NCBI GenBank assembly: GCA_051745305.1 | Contig: JBNJDY010000002.1 | Location: forward strand, 1 to 64,000 | Direction: 5' to 3' | DNA length: 64,000 nt | Origin: Saliniplasma sp051745305 | Lineage (GTDB): Archaea > Thermoplasmatota > Thermoplasmata > Halarchaeoplasmatales > Halarchaeoplasmataceae | Part shown: positions 8,335 through 14,810 of the stretch, piece by piece | Numbering within the stretch: the first letter of the stretch is position 1 | How the letters are laid out: every line of letters starts with the position of its first letter | Notes under the pieces: model-generated | Told to the model about the DNA's origin: nothing | The model's input: only the letters and a program-made list of their open reading frames with translations | Database searches by the model: none | Made by a program: the position numbers and the translations under genes

Positions 8335-9993
8335 ATGAAAAATAGATCCAAGATAATCCTGTTATCTCTTATATCGATAATTTTGTTCTCTCTATTCATG
8401 AGAACGATCCCTCTCTTTAGGTATTCTATGTGGGGGATGGATAGCGGAGAATACGTTTATTATACTCAGAGATGGGTTAGTACGGGATCTTCTTATCTCA
8501 GTATAGATGGTTGGGGGCAAGCCTATCCCTATTTTCCTGGGATGTTCGTTTTGAGTGGTTCTTTTTATTTAACGTCAAATACTTCATTACTTGGCAGTAC
8601 TACCTTCATACCCGCTATTATCTCATCTTTCGTTCCCTTGCTTGTTTTCTTGATATCTTATAAGATAACAAAATCATGGAAACCCTCACTTGTATCATCT
8701 ATGTTTCTAAGTGTCGTAGCTCCCTTCGTTTATAATTATTCGCAACCTAAACCAGAGACCGTAGGATTCTTTCTAATGGCAGTACTATTGACATTTTTCA
8801 TAATCCTTTCCAAGAAAAGTAAAAAAGTTTATTTTTTTATAATTCCCACTGTAGCAGCTTTAGTAATAACACATCATCTTACTACTTACTTTTCGATCTT
8901 ATTCATCCTAGGTGGTGTCTTTTTCTCAGAATTTGTGAAGAGAAGGTCGGATGTCAACAATATTTATAAATTTTATACCTATATCTTACTAACAACTATT
9001 GCCATTTTATACTGGATGTTATATGCGGATCCATTTCGCCGAAATAGGATTTATCAGGCTTTGGAGACTCCTTCATATTCTATAATATTTGTACCATATC
9101 TACTGATTCTTATAGCATATATTTTAATCAAATTTAGGAGAAAATCAGATTACGTACTGCCTATCAATATCCATAAGCAAAATATAAAGACTTTTTTAAA
9201 ATTTGCAATACCTTCCCTTATAATTTGTTTAGCCCTATTATCATTCGCTGGTTTCTATAGAGTTCCAGGTAGAAATTTTAAACTCGGTTATCAGGTTTTT
9301 CTTTATTTACCCCTATTGATTTTAGTTATTCTAGCCGTTGAAGCAAGAAAAGTAATAAAAACATTCAAGGATGGTATGCATATTGTAGGCTGGTTTTTGT
9401 TTGCTACCCTTTCGATGATATTAGGTGTTATAACAGAAAATTCTTCACTCCTTCCTATGAGGCAACTTTCTTTTTTACTATTTCCTTTATCCATCCTATT
9501 GGGATTGGGTATAATCCAAATATTCAATCTCTATAATCCTTTTAAGGAAAAAAGTAAAAGTACGATATTGGTACTATTCATAGCATTTCTTCTTTTATGG
9601 TCTATCCCGTTCACGTATCCAGAACAAGAGAGTATTAGTGGATACCAGGAAGGCAGTGATTGGAAAGATGTTGAGGCTGGTATTTGGACTCGTAGTATTG
9701 TAAAGAAAATAGCTACAGACCACAGGATGAGTGCAGTTCTTTTTGGAGTGGGGAATGATAACCTCACATGGACAGAAGGCCACCATATGTATTTTTCATC
9801 AGAACCTTCAAAAATACGTGAAGAATTGGCAGCCCTAAATGTTAGTTATATGTTATGGGATCAGGATATGTTGAAAGGTGTAGCCACATCTCAAGGAGTC
9901 ACACCATATAGATTTGATAAATCAGCTATAGAATATTATCGAATGAATTATTCTATATATAAAACGGAGGAATGTGAGGTTTATATTGTTTGA
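8335..9993 (+). CDS. Multi-pass membrane glycosyltransferase-like protein (GT-C type)
   Basis: A 552-residue protein with about twelve transmembrane segments. The first extracytoplasmic loop contains MDSGEYVYYTQRW around residue 35, an acidic motif in the position of the catalytic Asp of GT-C enzymes such as PMT/GT39 and oligosaccharyltransferase relatives. A PKPE motif and HHLTTYF are also in the membrane domain. The C-terminal about 110 residues form a soluble extracytoplasmic domain. A role in surface polysaccharide or protein glycosylation is likely, consistent with the PNPT genes at 1-3 kb, but no substrate can be assigned. A smaller membrane protein follows 60 bp downstream. Confidence 0.6.
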   Translation: MKNRSKIILLSLISIILFSLFMRTIPLFRYSMWGMDSGEYVYYTQRWVSTGSSYLSIDGWGQAYPYFPGMFVLSGSFYLTSNTSLLGSTTFIPAIISSFVPLLVFLISYKITKSWKPSLVSSMFLSVVAPFVYNYSQPKPETVGFFLMAVLLTFFIILSKKSKKVYFFIIPTVAALVITHHLTTYFSILFILGGVFFSEFVKRRSDVNNIYKFYTYILLTTIAILYWMLYADPFRRNRIYQALETPSYSIIFVPYLLILIAYILIKFRRKSDYVLPINIHKQNIKTFLKFAIPSLIICLALLSFAGFYRVPGRNFKLGYQVFLYLPLLILVILAVEARKVIKTFKDGMHIVGWFLFATLSMILGVITENSSLLPMRQLSFLLFPLSILLGLGIIQIFNLYNPFKEKSKSTILVLFIAFLLLWSIPFTYPEQESISGYQEGSDWKDVEAGIWTRSIVKKIATDHRMSAVLFGVGNDNLTWTEGHHMYFSSEPSKIREELAALNVSYMLWDQDMLKGVATSQGVTPYRFDKSAIEYYRMNYSIYKTEECEVYIV

Positions 9994-10053
9994 AAAAATC
10001 AACGAAATATTTATTTTAACCAAAAAAGAATAACATAAATAAAAAGAGAAACC

Positions 10054-10575
10054 ATGTCTGCAAAAGAAAGAGTCTTGAAGGGATTGACATTAGTTCCCCG
10101 ATTACTGAAAAATGAAATCCATAAGAATAGGAGTTCTATCCCTTTCTTGATGTGTATATCTTTTTTAGTATCATTCATTGGTGCTAGATTGTGGGTGACT
10201 TATTTAGGAGCTAGTGAAACCACGCCACCTCCCACATCAATAGGTCGGAATGTAGTTTTAGGTGGTTATCATATTCACCATATCACATATGGTATCATAC
10301 TGATATCTTTAGCTGCATGGTTGTCTATTAATTACTGGAGCCGAAGCATAGTCAGGATCAGTTCTATTTTATATGGGCTTGGACTAGGTTTGATAGTTGA
10401 TGAGCTCGGATTCATAATAGGTGGGATCGAGGCTTATAGAGCTGATAGAGAAGTATTTTATATCGCTGTATTGATTATTGCTATATTGTTGAGTATAGTG
10501 TACTTCCCATCATTCTACAGTAGTTTAAAAAGAGACGTAAAACGATGGAAACGAATATTCCTAAATAGAAAGTAG
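10054..10575 (+). CDS. Conserved-looking membrane protein with intramembrane HxHH motif
   Basis: I do not recognise a named family. The 173-residue protein has four predicted membrane spans after a basic, soluble N-terminus of about 30 residues. Polar residues inside the membrane region stand out: GGYHIHHITYGI around residue 75 and GLIVDELGFIIGGIEAYRADRE around residue 115 (two adjacent motifs, GLIVDELGF and GGIEAYRADRE). His plus Asp/Glu within spans suggests metal binding or catalysis, which is inference. It is probably cotranscribed with the GT-C-like gene upstream. Confidence 0.6.
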   Translation: MSAKERVLKGLTLVPRLLKNEIHKNRSSIPFLMCISFLVSFIGARLWVTYLGASETTPPPTSIGRNVVLGGYHIHHITYGIILISLAAWLSINYWSRSIVRISSILYGLGLGLIVDELGFIIGGIEAYRADREVFYIAVLIIAILLSIVYFPSFYSSLKRDVKRWKRIFLNRK

Positions 10576-10577
10576 AC

Positions 10578-11219
10578 TTATTTTTTACTAAATTCACATA
10601 TTTCTAAAAGCGGACATGAATCACAGATGGGTTCTTTTTTACAGTATTTTTTCCCCAGTTCTACGATCAAAGCGTGATATTCCTGGTAAAGTTTTAAGTC
10701 GGCATCAAGATTTATTTCAAAAAACCGTTGTAATTCCTGATACTTTCCCTCATGATCCATCACTCTCCTCATAATCCGAATGGTATAAGAATCAATGACA
10801 AATTTAGGTCTATCTGCTGCATATAATATTATACTATCCGCGGTTTCGGGACCGATTCCTTTTATATCTAGTAGAAACTCCCTTAGGTCCTCTTTTTCCA
10901 ACAGTTTATTCAACCCCCCCTTTTCGATCACCGCATCTGCTAAACGTTTCAATCTTTTTGATTTTTGCTTATAGAATCCAGTGGGCTTAATATGCTCTTG
11001 GAGTTCCTCTAAATAAGAATTTTTTATAGCACAAGGGTCTAATAGATTTTTGTTCCTTAGGTTTTCTATAGCTATCTCCACGTTATTCCAACTGACGTTT
11101 TGTGTCAATATAGCACCTATCATCATTTCAAATTCACTTTCAGCGGGCCACCAATTCTGCTCACCAAATCTGTTTTTTAGTAGTTTGTATATATCCATCA
11201 GTTTAATCCCGTTGCACAT
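10578..11219 (-). CDS. Endonuclease III-related DNA glycosylase (MagIII-like HhH-GPD)
   Basis: Base-excision repair glycosylase with an HhH-GPD core (LDIKGIGPETADSIILYA, residues about 112-129), the catalytic Asp in FVIDSYTIRI, and a C-terminal 4Fe-4S loop with Cys spacing C-x5-C-x2-C-x5-C. In Escherichia coli endonuclease III the position before TA in the hairpin is the lyase lysine (VGRKTA); here it is Glu (IGPETA), which indicates a monofunctional glycosylase. This ETADSI-type signature is shared with the HP0602/MagIII group acting on alkylated purines. The substrate is inferred from family resemblance only. Confidence 0.85.
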   Translation of the reverse strand: MCNGIKLMDIYKLLKNRFGEQNWWPAESEFEMMIGAILTQNVSWNNVEIAIENLRNKNLLDPCAIKNSYLEELQEHIKPTGFYKQKSKRLKRLADAVIEKGGLNKLLEKEDLREFLLDIKGIGPETADSIILYAADRPKFVIDSYTIRIMRRVMDHEGKYQELQRFFEINLDADLKLYQEYHALIVELGKKYCKKEPICDSCPLLEICEFSKK

Positions 11220-11318
11220 CTATTGTCCATCTAGTAAGCCTTTATAAATTATTTATCACTTTCAGTTTTTTACATCTCTTTACATAAGAATTAAGTCCCT
11301 TTTTAAGGATTTACAATT

Positions 11319-12425
11319 ATGAGGAATAAGGGTACTGTAAATCTTCCTCTACATAATGGAAGAGTACCGCGATGGTTATTCGATAAGATGGTTGAACTCA
11401 GTAGATGCATTACTGAGGTTTTGATAGAAGAGTACGATCAAGCAGAATTTCTAAAACGCATTACTGACCCATATTGGTTCCAAGCTCTTTCTTGTACTAT
11501 CGGTTTTGATTGGCACTCGAGTGGAACAACCACGACTACATGTGGTGCCCTCAAGTTAGCAATCGATCCAGCGGAACATGGTATTGCCATACTCGGGGGT
11601 AAGGGTCGTGCTAGTAGAAAAACTCCTAAAGAAATTAGAAAATTAGAAAATTACTTTCAGATCAAACCTAAAAGATATAAAGAGATGTCATACGCCTCAA
11701 AACTAGCTGCAAAAGTGGACAACAGTTGCATACAGGATCAATATCAGCTATATCATCACTCTTTCATAGTTACTGAAAAAGGAGATTGGGGTGTAATTCA
11801 GCAGGGCATGAACGATAAGAATTCTTATGCTAGAAGATACCATTGGATCTCAGATGAATTAAATGATTTCATCGATGAGCCCCATAAAGGTGTCTGCTGT
11901 GATAAAAAGGGAAACAATGTTTTGAACATGACTGATAAAAGAAGCGAGGAATCTAGAAATATAAGTGTCGATCTTATTAATGATAATCCAGAACATTTAA
12001 AAAAATACTTTAGAGGAAAAAACCAAACCTCGCTTGACTCATTTACTGATAATTACGAAATGCCTATGCATCATCAGGTATTAGATATAGATATATCTAA
12101 AAAGGGGTGGAAAACTCTCAAGAGGGCTTACGAGATCCAACCAGAGGATTATGAAGAATTAATATCTTTAAAAGGTATGGGCCCGAAAAAAATACGCGCT
12201 TTAGCTCTGGTTTCCGATCTCATATATGGTTCAAAACCGAGTTGGAAAGACCCTGTCAAATACAGTTTTGCACATGGTGGTAAAGATGGAACACCTTTCC
12301 CAGTTGATGAAGATATATACAATTCGACTATTAGTAATCTTAGAACTGTTTTGGAACAGGCTGATGTAGGGGAGAAAGATAAAAAATATGCACTAAAAAG
12401 GTTGAACAAATCAATTCAAATTTAG
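11319..12425 (+). CDS. DUF763 domain protein
   Basis: Matches the conserved DUF763 family: it begins GTVNLPLHNGRVPRWLF and contains WHSSGTTTTTCGALK, GIAILGGKGRASRKTP and DNSCIQDQYQLYHHSFI. The C-terminal part carries a short helix-hairpin-helix (LISLKGMGPKKIRALALVSD), hinting at nucleic-acid binding. The biochemical function of DUF763 is not established. At 368 residues it is full length. It lies upstream of pan in the same direction, 50 bp apart, with a separate promoter for pan between them. Confidence 0.9.
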   Translation: MRNKGTVNLPLHNGRVPRWLFDKMVELSRCITEVLIEEYDQAEFLKRITDPYWFQALSCTIGFDWHSSGTTTTTCGALKLAIDPAEHGIAILGGKGRASRKTPKEIRKLENYFQIKPKRYKEMSYASKLAAKVDNSCIQDQYQLYHHSFIVTEKGDWGVIQQGMNDKNSYARRYHWISDELNDFIDEPHKGVCCDKKGNNVLNMTDKRSEESRNISVDLINDNPEHLKKYFRGKNQTSLDSFTDNYEMPMHHQVLDIDISKKGWKTLKRAYEIQPEDYEELISLKGMGPKKIRALALVSDLIYGSKPSWKDPVKYSFAHGGKDGTPFPVDEDIYNSTISNLRTVLEQADVGEKDKKYALKRLNKSIQI

Positions 12426-12457
12426 CTCTGGCAATAGTTCTGGAATATAACCACAAC

Positions 12458-12466
12458 CTTTATAAC
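12458..12466 (+). promoter_or_regulatory. TATA-like box for pan
   Basis: CTTTATAAC lies about 20 nt before the ATG at 12478, indicating a leaderless or nearly leaderless mRNA. Confidence 0.45.
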
Positions 12467-12477
12467 AAACTAATTTC

Positions 12478-13716
12478 ATGAAAAAATACAAGGAATTTGG
12501 TGGTCATTTGGAAGAAGAAGACATAAGGGATAGTTCTAGAAAGCTGACGCAAAAAATCGATGAAATTCAAAAGAAACACGAACAGCTTCTAGAAGAGACT
12601 AATACACAGGGTTTCAATAATGACTATGTAAGGAATGAATTAGAGCGGCTTAAAAGAGAAACAAGAGAGATAAAAAAAGAGATAGCTCGTTTGAAGAAAC
12701 CTCCACTTATAGTAGGAACCATCAAGGAATCTTTACCTAATGGACAGGCAGTAATCGAAAGCTCTACAGGACCAGATTTCATCGTCAATGTTGCTGATTA
12801 TTTACCTAAACACCTAATCAGATCGGGGACTAGAGTTGCCCTTAATAAACAAACTCTATCTATTGTAAAAACATTACCACCCTCTGCTGATCCTAATGTG
12901 ATGGGTGCTGAAATAGTGTCCAAACCAGAGATTACATATAATGACATAGGTGGATTGAACGACCAAATCCTTGAAGTTAAAGAAACAATAGAAGAACCAC
13001 TGCTTTACCCAGAGAAATTTAAAAAAGTCGGTATCGAACCACCTAAGGGTGTCCTTCTTGTTGGTCCGCCCGGTACGGGTAAGACCATGATCGCTAAAGC
13101 AGCAGCTAATCGTACGAATGCAACTTTTATAAAGTTCGTTGGATCCGAATTAGTTCAAAAGTATATCGGTGAAGGTGCTAGAATGGTCAGAGAGCTATTT
13201 GATATGGCTCGGGATAAAGCACCTACTATAATCTTTATCGATGAGTTGGATTCAGTTGCTACGAAAAGATTAGAAGGTGCAACCTCTGGTGATAGAGAGG
13301 TTCAAAGAACGATGATGCAGTTACTCTCAGAACTTGATGGATTCGATTCTATTGGTGAGATCAAAGTAATGGGCGCAACTAATAGACCAGAACTTTTAGA
13401 TAAAGCTCTTCTCAGGCCCGGTAGGTTCGATAGAATAATCAAAATACCATTACCTAATAAAGACGCTAGACGGAAAATATTTGAAATACATATGGCTAAA
13501 ATGTCTATGGATGGAGATATAAATCTAGATAACCTCGCTAAGAAAACAGAGAACGCTAGTGGTGCTGATATCAAAGCGATATGTACTGAAGCCGGGATGT
13601 TCTCAATTAGAGACAATAGAGATCAAACTAACTATGATGATTTCCAAAAGGCTATAGATAAGGTCCTGAGCGACTCTCCAGAAAGGGAAATTAAAAAACA
13701 GGTCATGTTCGCATAA
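12478..13716 (+). CDS. pan: Proteasome-activating nucleotidase PAN (AAA+ ATPase)
   Basis: Hexameric ATPase that unfolds substrates and feeds the 20S proteasome. Residues 10-75 form a coiled coil, residues about 80-145 an OB domain, and the AAA module follows with Walker A GPPGTGKT near residue 197, Walker B IIFIDELDSV, sensor MGATNRPELLDKALLRPGRF and arginine fingers. The C-terminus ends VMFA, so the HbYX gate-opening tripeptide has Phe instead of Tyr (MFA). At 412 residues it has normal PAN length. psmB lies 9 kb away in the same window. Confidence 0.96.
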   Translation: MKKYKEFGGHLEEEDIRDSSRKLTQKIDEIQKKHEQLLEETNTQGFNNDYVRNELERLKRETREIKKEIARLKKPPLIVGTIKESLPNGQAVIESSTGPDFIVNVADYLPKHLIRSGTRVALNKQTLSIVKTLPPSADPNVMGAEIVSKPEITYNDIGGLNDQILEVKETIEEPLLYPEKFKKVGIEPPKGVLLVGPPGTGKTMIAKAAANRTNATFIKFVGSELVQKYIGEGARMVRELFDMARDKAPTIIFIDELDSVATKRLEGATSGDREVQRTMMQLLSELDGFDSIGEIKVMGATNRPELLDKALLRPGRFDRIIKIPLPNKDARRKIFEIHMAKMSMDGDINLDNLAKKTENASGADIKAICTEAGMFSIRDNRDQTNYDDFQKAIDKVLSDSPEREIKKQVMFA

Positions 13717-13733
13717 GATAGGGTCACTAGATA

Positions 13734-13898
13734 TTATTTATCAGTTTCTTTTTCTAGATCTTCTTCCAGAATCAGAACTCCCACGTAATCGCATTTTCGA
13801 CAGTGATATTTGTAACCAGTCATCATACCAGCTTCTGATACGATATCTGTGCTCCCGCATTTAGGGCACCTTTTTATTGTTTTATTAATATATACCAA
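13734..13898 (-). CDS. 54-residue zinc-ribbon miniprotein
   Basis: A short frame that a 60-residue cutoff misses. It reads (M)VYINKTIKRCPKCGSTD, then a spacer, YKYHCRKCDYVG and an acidic tail. The two CxxC pairs 17-18 residues apart are a classic zinc ribbon, and similar small ribbons are common in Euryarchaeota. No ATG is available before the first CxxC; the TTG at 13898 is the only usual start codon in frame downstream of the stop at 13938. It converges on pan and lies immediately downstream, on its own strand, of the folded RNA region at 13914-14124, which could be its leader. Function unknown. Confidence 0.7.
   Translation of the reverse strand: MVYINKTIKRCPKCGSTDIVSEAGMMTGYKYHCRKCDYVGVLILEEDLEKETDK
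13884..13895 (+). promoter_or_regulatory. Possible TATA box for a plus-strand RNA
   Basis: TTAATATATACC is about 25-30 nt before GTCCCCTGG at 13914, the spacing of an archaeal promoter driving the structured element on the plus strand. It overlaps the start of the zinc-ribbon gene on the other strand. Confidence 0.35.
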
Positions 13899-13913
13899 CT
13901 CGATTGTAAAGTT

Positions 13914-14124
13914 GTCCCCTGGCTGTAACAGTAAGGTTCATCGTAGGGGACGTCCATCTCCCCGTCCTGACTCTAGCCAGGGGCTTGTCCGGTTTTGGGG
14001 TTGGTCCTTGTTCATAGAAGGACGTCGCGTCCTGATCTCACAAGGGGACCCATCAAAACCATGTCCCGCACTTGCATCACGATTCATAGTCCTGGGAAAC
14101 TCCCCGTGACCTTCTATGCAGGAC
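13914..14124. ncRNA. GC-rich multi-hairpin structured RNA candidate, unassigned family
   Basis: About 210 nt, conspicuously richer in G and C than the flanking DNA. Complementary segments seen directly: CCCCTGGCT (13916-13924) with AGCCAGGGG (13975-13983); GGTTTTG (13991-13997) with CAAAACC (14054-14060); inside it GGTCC (14003-14007) with GGACC (14046-14050); TTGT with ACAA; and AGGACG-TCG-CGTCCT (14019-14033). A third hairpin is TCACG (14077-14081) with CGTGA (14105-14109), containing GGGA-AAC-TCCC. The ends GTCC and GGAC can close the whole. TTCAT[A/C]G recurs at 13937, 14011 and 14083. I could not match RNase P, SRP, 5S or known riboswitch consensus. The strand is undecided: TATA-like boxes exist on both sides. 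Confidence 0.6.
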
Positions 14125-14210
14125 ATATAAAATACATCTATACTATTATTTCAATCCACCGGACTTGTAATTAAAGAAGATCTTATAATCATTGGGTTGT
14201 AGACAAAAAG

Positions 14211-14219
14211 TATATATAA
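14211..14219 (+). promoter_or_regulatory. TATA box for the USP-like gene
   Basis: TATATATAA lies 25 nt before the ATG at 14236 and too close to the alternative ATG at 14227, which favours the downstream start and a leaderless mRNA. Confidence 0.5.
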
Positions 14220-14235
14220 TTCGTTAATGTGGTGT

Positions 14236-14754
14236 ATGGCTGATATAAGTGGACTCTGGCAATGGAGGAACTTAATGCCTAAAGGCCAGTATAGCGATGA
14301 AAAAATATTGTTAATCGCAAGTTATAGGGAAGAGTACGATCGAAATGCCCTAAGGAAGATTAGAAAATACATTTTTAAAATTCAACCAGATAGGATAATC
14401 ATATCTAAGATAATTGAAGAAGATTCTACATCAGAACTAGTGGACGCCAATTTAGGGATGGAAGAAAAAAAAGATTTTTTGGAAACAGTTAGGGAAGGAA
14501 AAAAGACCCAGGCTGACGAGCATGCAGAGAATTTGATAAAAATGGTTGAAGCTGTTGGTATTCCAGCAGAAGTTAGATTAAGAAAAACAGAAGAGATATC
14601 CGATGAAATCATCCAGGATTTTAATCGAATCGGTGTTGATTATGTTATCATCCATAGTAGTAAAAAAGGTCCTATTTCCAGTATTATAGAAGGCTCTACC
14701 GCTAAAAAAGTGAAAAAAGAACTGCCGGAAAAGACTGTGATTCCAGTTGATTGA
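14236..14754 (+). CDS. Universal stress protein-like (UspA fold) protein
   Basis: A Rossmann-like alpha/beta domain of about 130 residues begins at EKILLIASYREEYDRNALRK and ends with the USP signature region VDYVIIHSSKKGPISSIIEG followed by STAKKVKKELPEKTVIPVD. The canonical ATP-binding G-x2-G-x9-G-S/T loop is only partly recognisable (GPISSIIEGSTA), so nucleotide binding is uncertain. About 20 extra residues precede the domain. ATG at 14236 is chosen over 14227 because of the TATA spacing. Target and function are unknown; family assignment is by overall pattern. Confidence 0.65.
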   Translation: MADISGLWQWRNLMPKGQYSDEKILLIASYREEYDRNALRKIRKYIFKIQPDRIIISKIIEEDSTSELVDANLGMEEKKDFLETVREGKKTQADEHAENLIKMVEAVGIPAEVRLRKTEEISDEIIQDFNRIGVDYVIIHSSKKGPISSIIEGSTAKKVKKELPEKTVIPVD

Positions 14755-14810
14755 TAAAATAATAACAAATCACCCTAAATCTTTTATTGTATAATATTAG
14801 ATATCCATTC

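Noticed and set aside
13914..14124. RNase P RNA or SRP RNA
   Set aside because: The nearly invariant RNase P P4 sequences (GAGGAAAGUCC-type and ACAGAA-type) and the SRP helix 8 core (GGAA/GGAG loop with AGCAGCC) are absent on both strands.
13914..14124. TPP or cobalamin riboswitch, suggested by CCTGATCTC, CGTAGGGGA and AGTCAGGA
   Set aside because: The fragments are in the wrong order for TPP, and the rest of the B12 consensus is missing.
13849..14126. Overlapping open frames on both strands across the GC-rich region
   Set aside because: Both translations are low-complexity Arg/Pro/Gly/Ser mixtures without motifs, and the region is explained better by RNA pairing.
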